Source: Sphingomonas sp.
GTDB taxonomy: Bacteria; Pseudomonadota; Alphaproteobacteria; Sphingomonadales; Sphingomonadaceae
Assembly (NCBI RefSeq): GCF_019635455.1
Contig: NZ_JAHBZJ010000003.1
Span: 124,001-188,000, forward strand
DNA length: 64,000 bases
Reading direction: 5' to 3'
A model generated the notes under the pieces. That model did not search any database and had not been told where the DNA came from. It saw only the letters and a list, made by a program, of their open reading frames with translations. Of the stretch, positions 45,582-54,618 are shown piece by piece. The stretch's first letter is position 1. The number at the start of each line of letters is the position of its first letter. The position numbers were made by a program, and so were the translations under genes.

Positions 45582-47162
45582 ATGCTCGACGCGCATCTCA
45601 AGCAACAGCTCGAAGCCTATCTCGTCAACATCCGCGAACCGATCGAACTCGTCGCCAGCCTGGGCGAGGATGCGAAGTCGCGCGAACTCGAAACGCTGCT
45701 GGACGAAATCGCCGCGCTCAGCGGGAAGATCGCGCTGGTGCGCAAGGACGATGACCGGCGCAAGCCGAGCTTCATGATCCGCCGCGCCGGCACCGATATC
45801 GGGGTTCGCTTCGCCGGCATCCCGATGGGCCATGAATTCACCTCGCTCGTCCTCGCCCTGCTTCAGGTCGGCGGGCATCCCTCGCGCGCGACCCAGGACG
45901 TGATCGAGCAGGTTCGCGGCCTTGAAGGCGAACTGCATTTCGAGACCTATTTCTCGCTCTCGTGCCAGAACTGCCCCGACGTCGTTCAGGCGCTTAACCT
46001 GATGGCGGTGCTGAACCCGCGGATCAGCCATGTCGCGATCGATGGCGCGCTGTTCCAGGACGAGGTCGAGGCGCGTCAGGTTCTGGCGGTGCCGGCGGTG
46101 TTCCTGAACGGCCAGCCATTCGGCCAGGGCCGGATGGAACTGGAACAGATCGTCGCGAAGCTCGACGCGGGCGCCGACGCGAAGGCCGCCGAAAAGCTCG
46201 ACGCCAGGGACCCGTTCGACGTGCTGGTGATCGGCGGCGGACCGGCGGGCGCCGCGTCGGCCATCTATGCCGCACGCAAGGGGATCCGGGTCGGTGTCGC
46301 CGCCGAACGGTTCGGCGGGCAGGTACTCGACACGATGGGGATCGAGAATTTCATCTCCGTCCCCTATACCGAAGGCCCGAAGCTCGCCGCCCAGCTGGAA
46401 AGCCATGTGCGGGAGAATGAGGTCGATATCATGAACCTCCAGCGCGCGGCGAAGCTGATCCCCGCCACGCAGGAAGGCGGCCTTCATCATGTGGAGCTGG
46501 AGAATGGCGCGACGCTGAAGGCGCGGACGATCATCCTGTCCACCGGCGCGCGCTGGCGACAGATGGGCGTGCCGGGCGAGGAGGCATATCGCAACAAGGG
46601 CGTCGCCTATTGCCCCCATTGCGACGGCCCGCTGTTCAAGGGCAAACGCGTCGCGGTGATCGGCGGCGGAAATTCCGGCGTGGAGGCCGCGATCGACCTT
46701 GCGGGAATCGTCGGCCATGTCACGCTGATCGAATTTGACGATCAACTCCGTGCCGATGCGGTGCTGCAACGCAAGCTGAACAGCCTGGCCAATGTCCGCA
46801 TCATCACCTCCGCCCTCACCACCCGGGTCAATGGCGGGGAGACGGTGACCGGTCTGACGTACCAGAATCGCGAGAGCGGCGTCGAACATGATCTCGAACT
46901 GGAGGGGATTTTCGTCCAGATCGGGCTGGTGCCGAACACCGAATGGTTGCGCGACACGATCGCGCTCACCCCGCGAGGCGAAATCGAGATCGACGCGCGC
47001 GGCGAGACGAGCCGCCGCGGCATCTTTGCCGCCGGGGACGCGACCACGGTGCCGTACAAACAGATCGTGATCGCGATGGGCGCGGGATCGACCGCCGCAC
47101 TCTCCGCGTTCGACTATCTGATCCGCCTGCCCGCCGAAGCGGAGGCTGCGCAGGCCGCGTGA
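45582..47162 (+). CDS. ahpF: Alkyl hydroperoxide reductase subunit F
   Basis: 526 aa from 45582 (CTGGAG site). The N-terminal tandem thioredoxin-fold domain has the redox pair CQNC; the TrxR-like flavoprotein part has FAD motif [19 protein letters not shown], active-site CPHC (CPHCDGP), NAD motif [12 protein letters not shown] and the late [21 protein letters not shown]. It passes electrons from NADH to AhpC. It is separated from ahpC by a terminator and followed by oxyR. Confidence 0.97.
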   Translation: MLDAHLKQQLEAYLVNIREPIELVASLGEDAKSRELETLLDEIAALSGKIALVRKDDDRRKPSFMIRRAGTDIGVRFAGIPMGHEFTSLVLALLQVGGHPSRATQDVIEQVRGLEGELHFETYFSLSCQNCPDVVQALNLMAVLNPRISHVAIDGALFQDEVEARQVLAVPAVFLNGQPFGQGRMELEQIVAKLDAGADAKAAEKLDARDPFDVLVIGGGPAGAASAIYAARKGIRVGVAAERFGGQVLDTMGIENFISVPYTEGPKLAAQLESHVRENEVDIMNLQRAAKLIPATQEGGLHHVELENGATLKARTIILSTGARWRQMGVPGEEAYRNKGVAYCPHCDGPLFKGKRVAVIGGGNSGVEAAIDLAGIVGHVTLIEFDDQLRADAVLQRKLNSLANVRIITSALTTRVNGGETVTGLTYQNRESGVEHDLELEGIFVQIGLVPNTEWLRDTIALTPRGEIEIDARGETSRRGIFAAGDATTVPYKQIVIAMGAGSTAALSAFDYLIRLPAEAEAAQAA

Positions 47163-47256
47163 CCCTGTCCGTCGCGCCCGGAAAATCGGGCGCGACGGGG
47201 CTGGCTTGCGCAGGTCGTCCTTCTTATATCCGGCTGGCAATCGACCCGGACGATCC

Positions 47257-48192
47257 ATGGCGCAAACCTACCTCCCGACTCTCAAGCAGCTGCAATATCT
47301 GGTGGCGCTGAAGGATCATGGCCATTTCGGCCGTGCGGCGGAGGCGTGTTTCGTGACCCAGTCGACGCTGTCCGCCGGCCTGCGCGAACTGGAAACGCTG
47401 ATCGGGGTCGTGCTGGTCGAGCGGACGCGGCGGGTGGTCCGATTTACCCCCTTGGGTGAGCGGATCGTGGACAAGGCGCGTCGCGTGCTGCGCGAGGCGG
47501 ATGAGCTGGCCGACCTGGCCCGCGCGTCGGGCCGTCCGCTGTCCGGCGAGATGCGGATGAGCGTCATCCCGACGATCGCCCCGTTCCTGCTGCCGCGCAT
47601 TCTCCCCCGCCTGCGACGGGATTATCCGGACCTCAAACTGTTCCTGCGCGAGGAGCCGAGCGGCGCCGCGTGCGAGAGCCTGCACACCGGGCGTACCGAT
47701 TGCGTGCTGCTCGCCCTCCCCTATGCCTGTGGCGACGTCGAAACCGCGCCGCTGTTCGAGGATCGGCTGTTCGTCGCCTTTCCGGAGGGCGAATATCATG
47801 GCGATCATCGCGCCGTCGCCCCGAACGAGATCGACGAGACCCGGCTGTTGCTGCTGGAGGACGGGCATTGCCTGAAGGACCATGCGCTGGCCGCATGCAA
47901 CCGCCCCGAACTGCGCGCGGAGGCGACGATGCTCGGCACCTCGCTTCACACCATGGTCCAGATGGTGGACAATGGGCTTGGCGTGACAATGCTCCCCGAA
48001 ATGGCGCTGGCCGCCGGCATCCTCGACCATACGCATGTCTCCGCCCGCCCGCTTGAGGCCGACAATCCGTCGCGGCGGATCGCGCTGGTCTGGCGAAAGG
48101 CATCCCCGCGCGAGCGTGATTTCCGCCTGCTCGCCGATGTGCTGGCTCAGGCCGGCCTGTCCGCGGATCGGGTCCAGCGCGACGCGGCCTGA
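47257..48192 (+). CDS. oxyR: Hydrogen peroxide-sensing regulator OxyR
   Basis: 311 aa LysR-type regulator. N-terminal winged HTH (LKQLQYLVALKDHGHFGRAAEACFVTQSTLSAGLREL) and the OxyR redox pair Cys205/Cys214 in GHCLKDHALAAC, the same spacing as E. coli Cys199/208, so it is a real peroxide sensor. It should activate ahpC/ahpF. Its last 46 nt overlap the end of convergent moaE. Confidence 0.95.
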   Translation: MAQTYLPTLKQLQYLVALKDHGHFGRAAEACFVTQSTLSAGLRELETLIGVVLVERTRRVVRFTPLGERIVDKARRVLREADELADLARASGRPLSGEMRMSVIPTIAPFLLPRILPRLRRDYPDLKLFLREEPSGAACESLHTGRTDCVLLALPYACGDVETAPLFEDRLFVAFPEGEYHGDHRAVAPNEIDETRLLLLEDGHCLKDHALAACNRPELRAEATMLGTSLHTMVQMVDNGLGVTMLPEMALAAGILDHTHVSARPLEADNPSRRIALVWRKASPRERDFRLLADVLAQAGLSADRVQRDAA

Positions 48193-48605
48193 TCGTCGTC
48201 CGCGCGGGCCGCGACCCAGCGGGGCGACCGGTCCGTCACCTCGCGCTTCCAGAAGGGCGCATCGGTCTTCAGGCGGTCGATCAGGAAGCTGCACGCGTCC
48301 AGCGCGGCGTGGCGATGCTGGGCCGCGGTGCCGATGAACACGATGCGCTCGCCCGGACTCATCGGGCCGATCCGGTGGACGATCACCGCCGACAGCAGCG
48401 ACCATCGCGCCACCGCCTGTTCCGCGATATCGCACAGCGCAGCCTCGGTCATGCCCGGATAATGTTCGAGTTCGAGGCAGGTGACCCCGTCATCGCCGCG
48501 CACGATACCGGTAAAGCTGGCGATCGCGCCGGCGCCATGCGCCTCAAGCGCGGCGAGTTCGCTGGCGACCTCGATCGGCGCGGGATCGACCGAGACGCGG
48601 ATCAT
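48147..48605 (-). CDS. moaE: Molybdopterin synthase catalytic subunit MoaE
   Basis: 152 aa. Conserved blocks: GAIASFTGIVRG, LELEHYPGMTEA, HRIGPMSPGE and FLIDRLKTDAPFWKRE with catalytic Lys113 and Lys120 (E. coli 119/126). It transfers sulfur from MoaD to precursor Z (cPMP) to make molybdopterin. It overlaps moaD by 4 nt, and its 3' end is antisense to the end of oxyR over 46 nt. Confidence 0.95.
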   Translation of the reverse strand: MIRVSVDPAPIEVASELAALEAHGAGAIASFTGIVRGDDGVTCLELEHYPGMTEAALCDIAEQAVARWSLLSAVIVHRIGPMSPGERIVFIGTAAQHRHAALDACSFLIDRLKTDAPFWKREVTDRSPRWVAARADDDQAASRWTRSADRPA

Positions 48606-48853
48606 CCGCCCGTCACCGGGGGGAACAGCGCGACCTCCCGCGCGGCGCCGATTTCAGCGTCGAGCGCGACGAAACGCTGATCGATCGCGCCGCGCAGGCG
48701 GGTGATGTCTGCCAGCGCCTCGGCATGGCCCGCGCTTCGATCGCGGAGCCAGATGGCGAGATCGGCGAGCGTATGGACGCCGGCCGGCGGCTCAACCTCT
48801 TCCTCACCGGTGCCGATCCGCTCACGTACCCAGGCGAAATACAGCACCCGCAT
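48602..48853 (-). CDS. moaD: Molybdopterin synthase sulfur carrier MoaD
   Basis: 83 aa, ubiquitin-like fold (VLYFAWVRERIG start) ending in the required Gly-Gly (PPVTGG), which is adenylated and thiocarboxylated by MoeB. It overlaps pgsA by 1 nt (TGATG) and moaE by 4 nt. No other molybdopterin genes are in the window. Confidence 0.95.
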   Translation of the reverse strand: MRVLYFAWVRERIGTGEEEVEPPAGVHTLADLAIWLRDRSAGHAEALADITRLRGAIDQRFVALDAEIGAAREVALFPPVTGG

Positions 48854-49407
48854 CAGCTATCCATATGTTTCAGGCCGATGCGCAGATAATCCCATCCGGT
48901 AATCAGCGTGAGCACCGCCGCTGCCCACAGCATCGCGATGCTCGCCTGATGCACCCACGGCCAGTCGGGCAATGCGACGCCGAGCACCAGGCCGCCGAGC
49001 GAGGCGAGCTGAAACGCGGTCTTCCACTTGGCGAGCGCGGATACCGGCACCGACACCTGGATCCCGCCCAGAAATTCACGCAGCCCCGACACGGCGATTT
49101 CGCGCAGCAGGATCACCAGCGCGGCGATCATGTTCAGGTCCGAAATGATCCCCTTTGCGCACAGGATCAGGATGACCGCCGCGACCATGATCTTGTCCGC
49201 GATCGGATCGAGAAACACGCCCAGCTTCGACACCGTGCCGCGCGAACGGGCGAGATATCCGTCGAAATAGTCGGTGATGCCCATCAGGCAGTAGGTGGCG
49301 TAGCCAAGGGCGTAGCCCAGCTGCCATTCGGGCCACCACAGGAATGCCAGCAGCAGCGGCACGGCGACGATTCGCGACAGCGTCAGGATGTTGGGCAGGG
49401 TCAGCAT
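48853..49407 (-). CDS. pgsA: CDP-diacylglycerol-glycerol-3-phosphate 3-phosphatidyltransferase
   Basis: 184 aa from 49407. The CDP-alcohol phosphotransferase motif D-x2-D-G-x2-A-R-x8-G-x3-D-x3-D is complete (TDYFDGYLAR...GVFLDPIAD). Four or five membrane segments. It commits CDP-DAG to phosphatidylglycerol. It is coupled to moaD and moaE downstream, and divergent from a lysophospholipid-transporter-like MFS gene. Confidence 0.95.
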   Translation of the reverse strand: MLTLPNILTLSRIVAVPLLLAFLWWPEWQLGYALGYATYCLMGITDYFDGYLARSRGTVSKLGVFLDPIADKIMVAAVILILCAKGIISDLNMIAALVILLREIAVSGLREFLGGIQVSVPVSALAKWKTAFQLASLGGLVLGVALPDWPWVHQASIAMLWAAAVLTLITGWDYLRIGLKHMDS

Positions 49408-49527
49408 CGATACGTGCCTTAGCACCGCCTCGACCGGCTCGCCACATCGCCGCGTTAGCGGTTGCCGCGCCCTGCCCCGCCCGGCTATGTCAGCGCCAGT
49501 TTCGACGGACGAAGGCCCGCCAACCCG

Positions 49528-50817
49528 ATGATCAATGCGCTCGGACTGCTCAAAGAGCGCCGTTTCCTCCCTCTGTTCACCACACAGTTTCTGGGGGCGT
49601 TCAACGACAATCTGTTCAAGACCGCGATGGTGTTGTTCGCCACCTATTCGGTGTTCAACGACGCGGCGACCGAATTCTATTTCAACGCGTTGGCGACCGG
49701 CCTGGCGCTCATTCCGTTCGTGCTGCTGTCCGCGCTCTCGGGGCAGCTCGCCGATACCTATGACAAGGCGGGGATCATCCGCATCATCAAGACGGTCGAG
49801 ATCGGCATCATGCTGTTCGGCGGCGCGGGCATCGTGGTCGCGAAAATGGGATATGCCAGCGCGGGCGTCGGCATGATGCTCGGCGCGGTGCTGATGCTGG
49901 GAACGCATTCGACCTTTTTCGGCCCGATCAAATACGCGATCCTCCCCCAGCATCTGGAGGAGGACGAAGTGCTGGGCGGGACCGGCCTGGTCGAGGCGGG
50001 GACCTATCTCTCGATCCTGCTCGGCACCATCATCGCCGGATGGGTCACGATCGAAACCGCCGGCCTGCTGACGCTCGCGGCCGCCGGGCTTGGCTGGGTC
50101 TCCGGCCGGTTCGTGCCGGCCGCGCCGCGGGTGGGCGCGCGTCTGAAACTGAACTACAATCCGTTCACCGCTTCATGGCGCCTGATCTCGAACACGATGC
50201 ACATTCCGCGCCTGTTCTGGGCGATCTGCGCGATCAGCTTCTTCTGGACGATCGGTTCGGTACTGATCGTCATTTTCACCCCGCTGGCCAAGAACGTCCT
50301 GACGTCGGACGAACGGGTGGCGAGCCTGATGATCGCGACCTTCTCGATTGGTGTCGCGATCGGCTCGGTCGTCATCAACGCAATGTTGAAGGGCGAGATT
50401 TCCGCGAAATACGCCCCCGCCTCGGTGATCGCGATGGCGGGAATCGTGGTCGGATTTTCGGTCGAATCGCGCCTCTGGATCCCGGCGGAACCGGGCCGGC
50501 TCTATGACATGGCGACCTTCATGACGATGCCGCAGGCGTGGCTGGTGCTGGCGACGCTGATGGCGATCGCGATCACCGGGGGCATGTTCGTGGTGCCGCT
50601 CTACGCATTTCTGACCACGACGGTGACGAAGGACCAGACCGCCCGGACGGTGGCGGCGAACAATATCGTCAACGCGTTCGGCATGGTGGCCGGGGCGCTG
50701 ATGGTGATCGGGATCACCGCACTGGGTGTCGGCCCCGCCGACCAGCTTCTGTTCGTTGCCGCGATGGGCCTGGTGTCCGCCTGGATCGCCCAGCGGCTAC
50801 ATCGCGCCTGTGACTGA
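49528..50817 (+). CDS. MFS transporter, LplT-like
   Basis: 429 aa from 49528, about 12 hydrophobic segments. FLGAFNDNLFKTAM near the N-terminus and GTHSTFFGPIKYAILPQHL are the signature blocks of LplT-type transporters, which flip lysophospholipids inward for re-acylation. Here no acyltransferase domain or gene follows, unlike the Aas systems. It is divergent from pgsA, a phospholipid context. A hairpin containing its stop codon follows. Confidence 0.88.
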   Translation: MINALGLLKERRFLPLFTTQFLGAFNDNLFKTAMVLFATYSVFNDAATEFYFNALATGLALIPFVLLSALSGQLADTYDKAGIIRIIKTVEIGIMLFGGAGIVVAKMGYASAGVGMMLGAVLMLGTHSTFFGPIKYAILPQHLEEDEVLGGTGLVEAGTYLSILLGTIIAGWVTIETAGLLTLAAAGLGWVSGRFVPAAPRVGARLKLNYNPFTASWRLISNTMHIPRLFWAICAISFFWTIGSVLIVIFTPLAKNVLTSDERVASLMIATFSIGVAIGSVVINAMLKGEISAKYAPASVIAMAGIVVGFSVESRLWIPAEPGRLYDMATFMTMPQAWLVLATLMAIAITGGMFVVPLYAFLTTTVTKDQTARTVAANNIVNAFGMVAGALMVIGITALGVGPADQLLFVAAMGLVSAWIAQRLHRACD

Positions 50818-50835
50818 CGCGAAGCGCCGCGTCAG
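50814..50835. terminator. Bidirectional hairpin enclosing two convergent stop codons
   Basis: CTGACGCG (50814-50821) and CGCGTCAG (50828-50835) form a perfect 8-bp stem with a 6-nt loop. The TGA of the MFS gene is 50815-50817 and the TGA of the convergent small gene is 50832-50834, so both stops lie symmetrically in the arms. No T-run follows on either side. Confidence 0.6.
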
Positions 50836-50999
50836 AGGATGAAGGTGTAGAAGCAGACGAAGAACGCGGCGAAGCTCAGCGCGAACAGCTTGATGTCGCT
50901 ATCCTGCTCGCGCTGGCGCACCGCCGCGCGGATTTCGGGAAGCGCGGCGCGGAACGGATGTCCGGGCCGGCGGCGGGCGAGGATGAGATCACGTTGCAT
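50832..50999 (-). CDS. 55-aa single-pass membrane protein
   Basis: On the minus strand, ATG at 50999 opens a 55-codon frame. It starts MQRDLILARRRPGHPFRAAL, has a charged middle (PEIRAAVRQREQDSDIK) and ends with one hydrophobic segment LFALSFAAFFVCFYTFIL running to the C-terminus, a tail-anchor layout. No clear ribosome site. The upstream region has a consensus CtrA box. Its 3' end lies in a hairpin shared with the MFS gene. Function unknown; the clean composition and regulatory context support it being real. Confidence 0.72.
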   Translation of the reverse strand: MQRDLILARRRPGHPFRAALPEIRAAVRQREQDSDIKLFALSFAAFFVCFYTFIL

Positions 51000-51037
51000 G
51001 TCCGCAAGTTAACGCGGTGTTTACGTTTTCGCCTAGG

Positions 51038-51053
51038 TTAAAGGGTGGTTAAC
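51038..51053. promoter_or_regulatory. CtrA-type site TTAA-N7-TTAAC
   Basis: TTAA at 51038-51041, seven bases, then TTAAC at 51049-51053 on the plus strand: the full consensus for the cell-cycle regulator CtrA of alphaproteobacteria. It lies 39 nt upstream of the 55-aa protein start, in an AT-rich gap. The GGTTAACC at 51047-51054 is also a perfect palindrome. Confidence 0.65.
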
Positions 51054-51077
51054 CCACGTTCGATTTTGATACGCGCG

Positions 51078-51980
51078 CTAGTTAACGCCGAACGCCCCGG
51101 CCTGGTCGAGCACGCGCTGCGCCGCCTTCAGGTGCGGAATGTCGTACATCTTTCCGTCGATGCCGATCGTCCCGACGCCCGGCGCGGAGGCAAAGGCATC
51201 TACGACCCGACGGGCGTGCGCGATCTCGTCTTCATCGGGGGTGAAGCCGCTGTTGATCGATGCGACCTGTGCCGGATGGATGGCCAGTCTGCCGCCAAAC
51301 CCTTCGCCCCGCGCCTCCCGGCAACTGGCGCGAAGCCCGTCCTCGTCGCGAAAGTCGGCGTACAGGGTCTCGATCGCCGGCACGCCGGCGGCATGGGCCG
51401 CCAGCAGGCACAGGGAGCGCGCCATACGAAAGGTGAACGCCCACCCCCCGTCGGCGGCGCGATTGCCGCTCGCCCCGATCGCTGCGGCAAGGTCCTCAGC
51501 TCCCCAGGTCAGGCCCGCCAGGCGCGGCAGCGAGGTCTTGGCGAATTCGCCCAGGTGAAAGGGAGCGGTCGCCGTTTCCGTCGCGACGGGGATGATCGCG
51601 GTCGCGCCGGCGGCGATCCCGTTTGCCGCCTCGAACGCGTCGAGATAGTGGGACAGGCGCGCGACGTCCGCCGGGCCGTCGATCTTGGGCTGAAGAATCC
51701 CGTCCGGTTGACCCGCCATCACCGCCGTCAGATCGGCAAGCGTCAGCCCGGTGTCGAACGGATTGATCCGCACCCATAGTTGCGGCCCGCGCGCGCCGGC
51801 GGGATGCGCCCGAAGATAATCGCGAACCAGCTGGCGGGCGCCATCCTTGTTTTCCGGCGCGACCGAATCCTCCAGGTCGAGGATCACCGCGTCCGCACCG
51901 CACGCGGCGATCTTTCCCATCTTCTTCTCGCTGTCCCCCGGGATGAACAGCATCGAACGAAGCGGCCGGCGCGCGCTCAT
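51078..51980 (-). CDS. HpcH/HpaI aldolase/citrate lyase family CoA-ester lyase
   Basis: 300 aa from 51980. CitE/Mcl-type features: RRPLRSMLFIPGDSEKKMGKI, DAVILDLEDSVAPENK (metal/Arg region), RINPFDTG, and the AIHPAQVASIN block near the C-terminus. Such enzymes cleave or form malyl-, methylmalyl- or citramalyl-CoA. It overlaps a MaoC hydratase by 4 nt, a pairing typical of beta-methylmalyl-CoA or itaconate-type routes; the substrate cannot be fixed here. Confidence 0.9.
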   Translation of the reverse strand: MSARRPLRSMLFIPGDSEKKMGKIAACGADAVILDLEDSVAPENKDGARQLVRDYLRAHPAGARGPQLWVRINPFDTGLTLADLTAVMAGQPDGILQPKIDGPADVARLSHYLDAFEAANGIAAGATAIIPVATETATAPFHLGEFAKTSLPRLAGLTWGAEDLAAAIGASGNRAADGGWAFTFRMARSLCLLAAHAAGVPAIETLYADFRDEDGLRASCREARGEGFGGRLAIHPAQVASINSGFTPDEDEIAHARRVVDAFASAPGVGTIGIDGKMYDIPHLKAAQRVLDQAGAFGVN

Positions 51981-52432
51981 GCCTGGGGCCGCTTGCGCTG
52001 AAGACCAGAGCGCTTGCACGATGCGACCAGATCGCCGTGCTGATTATAGGCACGGTGGAGGAAGGTGACGATCCCCGCCTCCGGCCGCGATCGCGATTCG
52101 CGCAGCTCGATCACCTCCGTCACCACGTTCACCGTGTCGCCGTGGAACAGCGGTTTTGGAAAACGCACCTCGTCCCAGCCGAGATTGGCGACCGCCGTAC
52201 CCAGCGTCGTATCGCCCACCGAAATGCCGACCATCAGGCCGAGCGTGAAGGCGGAGTTGACGATCCGGGCGCCGAACTCCGTCCCCTTCATATATTCCTC
52301 ATCAAGGTGAAGAAGCGCGGGATTATGGGTCATCGCGGTGAACAGGACATTGTCCGTCTCGCTCACCGTCCGCCGGATCGGATGCTCGAACGTCTGTCCG
52401 ACATGCATCTCGTCGAACCAAACCCCTGCCAT
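51977..52432 (-). CDS. MaoC-family (mesaconyl-CoA-hydratase-like) dehydratase
   Basis: 151 aa single hot-dog domain. GQTFEHPIRRTVSETDNVLFTAMTHNPALLHLDEEY contains the hydratase region with Asn and His of the MaoC active site (NPxxxH-like), and SAFTLGLMVGISV follows. It hydrates enoyl-CoA esters and is coupled to the CoA-lyase gene. The two genes form a small unit with its own promoter in the gap to the receptor terminator. Confidence 0.9.
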   Translation of the reverse strand: MAGVWFDEMHVGQTFEHPIRRTVSETDNVLFTAMTHNPALLHLDEEYMKGTEFGARIVNSAFTLGLMVGISVGDTTLGTAVANLGWDEVRFPKPLFHGDTVNVVTEVIELRESRSRPEAGIVTFLHRAYNQHGDLVASCKRSGLQRKRPQA

Positions 52433-52468
52433 CGCCCATCCTCCGCTTGTTCTTCTGCCCCGCGCTTA

Positions 52469-52490
52469 GGCCTTTCCGCGCGGAAAGGCC
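52469..52490 (-). terminator. Perfect hairpin after the BtuB-like receptor gene
   Basis: GGCCTTTCC (52469-52477), GCGC loop and GGAAAGGCC (52482-52490) form an exact 9-bp stem; flanking CTT/AAG can extend it. It is 20 nt past the receptor stop on the minus strand. No T-run. Confidence 0.6.
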
Positions 52491-52509
52491 AAGCCCCGGA
52501 CGCGGTCCT

Positions 52510-54438
52510 TCAGAATCTGGCGCGCATGCCCGCGACCCCGGTGATGCCGGGATTGGTGAAGCTGAAGACGCTTTCATACCGCGCGTCGAGCAGATTATCC
52601 CCGCGCGCGAACACCGACAGCGTCCGGGTCACCCGCCATTCCGCCGCCAGATTGACCAGCGCATAATCGTCCAGTCGCACGCGCACCGGCACATAGGAAG
52701 GATCGATATAGGCAAGGTCGCGCGCAACGCCGGTATAGCGGACGACGGCATTGACCGACACGCGCCCGTCCGGCGCGGACCAGTTCACCGCCAGGCTGGC
52801 GCTGTGGGGCGGCCGACGCACTTCCTCCGCCCCGCGCTCGCGCGCATGAAGCCAGGTATAGGCGCCGTCGATCCGCCAGCCGGCGCCCAGCCGCGCATTC
52901 ACATAGGCCTCCACGCCATGCTGGCGCGACCGTCCGGTGCTGTTCGCCGGCGTCGCGACATAGGTGGGGGCGGGATAGCTGGTGTAGATCTCGTCGCGCA
53001 GCACGCTCTGGAAATAGGTCGTGCCGAACACGATTCCCCCGCCATCGACCTGTTGCTCGATCCCCGCTTCCCAACCTTCCGACCGTTCGGGCTTCAGCGC
53101 CGAATTGCCGATGAAGCGCCCATCGATATAGCCATAAAGCTCGTAAAATCCGGGGTTCTTCACACCCGATCCAGCCGCCGCGCGCAGCCTGGTGCCGCTG
53201 GCGAAGCGATAGCTGCCCTGAAGGCGATAGGTCGTCGTGTCGTCGAACAGATCATTGGCGTCATGGCGCAACGACGCACCGAAAGCGCCACGCTCGCCAA
53301 TGCGCGCTTCATATTGCGCGACGATGCCGACATTGGAGACATGGCGGGCGCCGGTGAACGCGAACCCGGTCGGATCGGTGTTGCGATAGCGTTCGCGCTC
53401 GACATCGGCGGCCACGGTGAACAGCTGGCGAAATGCCGCCCCCCCCAGCGTCAGCGTCGTTTCGTACGATCCCTTCAATCGCGTGCCGACATCGCCATAG
53501 CTGCGGCCCGCCGCATTATATCCGTCGCGGCGGGTATCCGCGATCTGTCCACTGACGCTGTGGCTCCACCGGCCGTCTAGCAGGGTGAAGGTTCCGCGCA
53601 GCAGCGCGTACAGCCCCTCGCTCTCCACATGGTTGCCCGGCGTATCGACGACATAGCCGAAGGTCGGGCTGGCGGGGTTCGAATCGGTGTCGTTGAAATC
53701 CTGCCGGCTGTGCGAATAGCGCGCCACGGCGGTGATCCGTGCATCGGCCCCCGGCTGCCAGTTCCCCTTGAACGCGATCGCCCCGGTATCGTCGCGCAGG
53801 TCGCGTCCGCCGGTGCGGGCATTGCTGGTGCCAGCCATGGTATTGAGCGTCGCGGTCAGGGCATAATCCGCCACGTCACCCCCGCCGGCGGCGCGGACAG
53901 CGCCATTGACGGTTCCCAGCGATCCGGCCTCGATACGCGCCGACAGGCCGGGCATCTCTCGCCCGGTGGCGGTGATATAGTGAATGACGCCGCCGATCGC
54001 GTCAGAGCCATAGATCGCGCTCTGCTGTCCGCGCAGCACCTCGATGCGGCCGCCCGCATCGGCGGGGAGCGTGCCAAGGTCGAATTCGCCGGTGAACGGA
54101 TCCGACACCTCGATCCCGTCGATCAGGACCAGCACCTGGTTCGCCTCGGTGCCGCGCAGGCGGATCTGCGTCTGACCCGGGACGCGGGCGACCGCGACGC
54201 CCGGCACGTCGCGCAGGATATCGGCGACCATCCGCGTCTGTCGCTCCTCCAGCGCGGCGGAGTCGAGCACGGTAACCGCGCCGCCGGTCTGGCCGACCGG
54301 AATCGCGGTGTCGGCGCGTGTGCCGGTGACGATCAGGTCCTGATCGGCGGCACCGTCCGGGTCGACGGTTTGCGCCCAGGCGGGCGTGGCGGCGGCTCCG
54401 GCGAGCAGGAGCGCGGGTACAAAACGGATATGCTTCAT
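52510..54438 (-). CDS. btuB: TonB-dependent cobalamin receptor (BtuB-like)
   Basis: 642 aa outer-membrane receptor. Signal peptide (KHIRFVPALLLAGAAATPAWA), TonB-box-like DQDLIVTGTR, plug domain (VADILRDVPGVAVARV...LRGTEANQVLVLIDGIEV...GRIEVLRGQQSAIYGSDAIGGVIHYIT), then a 22-strand-type barrel ending in Phe (GVAGMRARF), the BAM signal. The length and plug fit BtuB. A cobalamin riboswitch lies in its long 5' leader, which makes B12 uptake the likely role. Confidence 0.93.
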   Translation of the reverse strand: MKHIRFVPALLLAGAAATPAWAQTVDPDGAADQDLIVTGTRADTAIPVGQTGGAVTVLDSAALEERQTRMVADILRDVPGVAVARVPGQTQIRLRGTEANQVLVLIDGIEVSDPFTGEFDLGTLPADAGGRIEVLRGQQSAIYGSDAIGGVIHYITATGREMPGLSARIEAGSLGTVNGAVRAAGGGDVADYALTATLNTMAGTSNARTGGRDLRDDTGAIAFKGNWQPGADARITAVARYSHSRQDFNDTDSNPASPTFGYVVDTPGNHVESEGLYALLRGTFTLLDGRWSHSVSGQIADTRRDGYNAAGRSYGDVGTRLKGSYETTLTLGGAAFRQLFTVAADVERERYRNTDPTGFAFTGARHVSNVGIVAQYEARIGERGAFGASLRHDANDLFDDTTTYRLQGSYRFASGTRLRAAAGSGVKNPGFYELYGYIDGRFIGNSALKPERSEGWEAGIEQQVDGGGIVFGTTYFQSVLRDEIYTSYPAPTYVATPANSTGRSRQHGVEAYVNARLGAGWRIDGAYTWLHARERGAEEVRRPPHSASLAVNWSAPDGRVSVNAVVRYTGVARDLAYIDPSYVPVRVRLDDYALVNLAAEWRVTRTLSVFARGDNLLDARYESVFSFTNPGITGVAGMRARF

Positions 54439-54618
54439 CGATCTTCAGTCCCGGCGTCGAGCGACATCGACCGGGGCCTCCGCGCGAACGGTCGATGACG
54501 GGCCGCGGACGGACGCTGACGCCCCGGCCCCTCACCGATGCGGCCCCCGCCGCACGTTCGTCGCTCAGACGAAAGACTTCGCGCCCGGTCAGTCCCATGA
54601 ACCCGGCAAGAGCGACAT

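Noticed and set aside
45366..47258. Long minus-strand frame opposite ahpF (630 codons)
   Set aside because: Shadow of ahpF with a composition-driven open frame; no motifs.
54002..54598. 198-codon frame starting just after the riboswitch on the minus strand
   Set aside because: It is in a different frame from the receptor and overlaps its signal peptide and plug; Arg-rich composition, no ribosome site. A riboswitch-controlled small gene seems unlikely.
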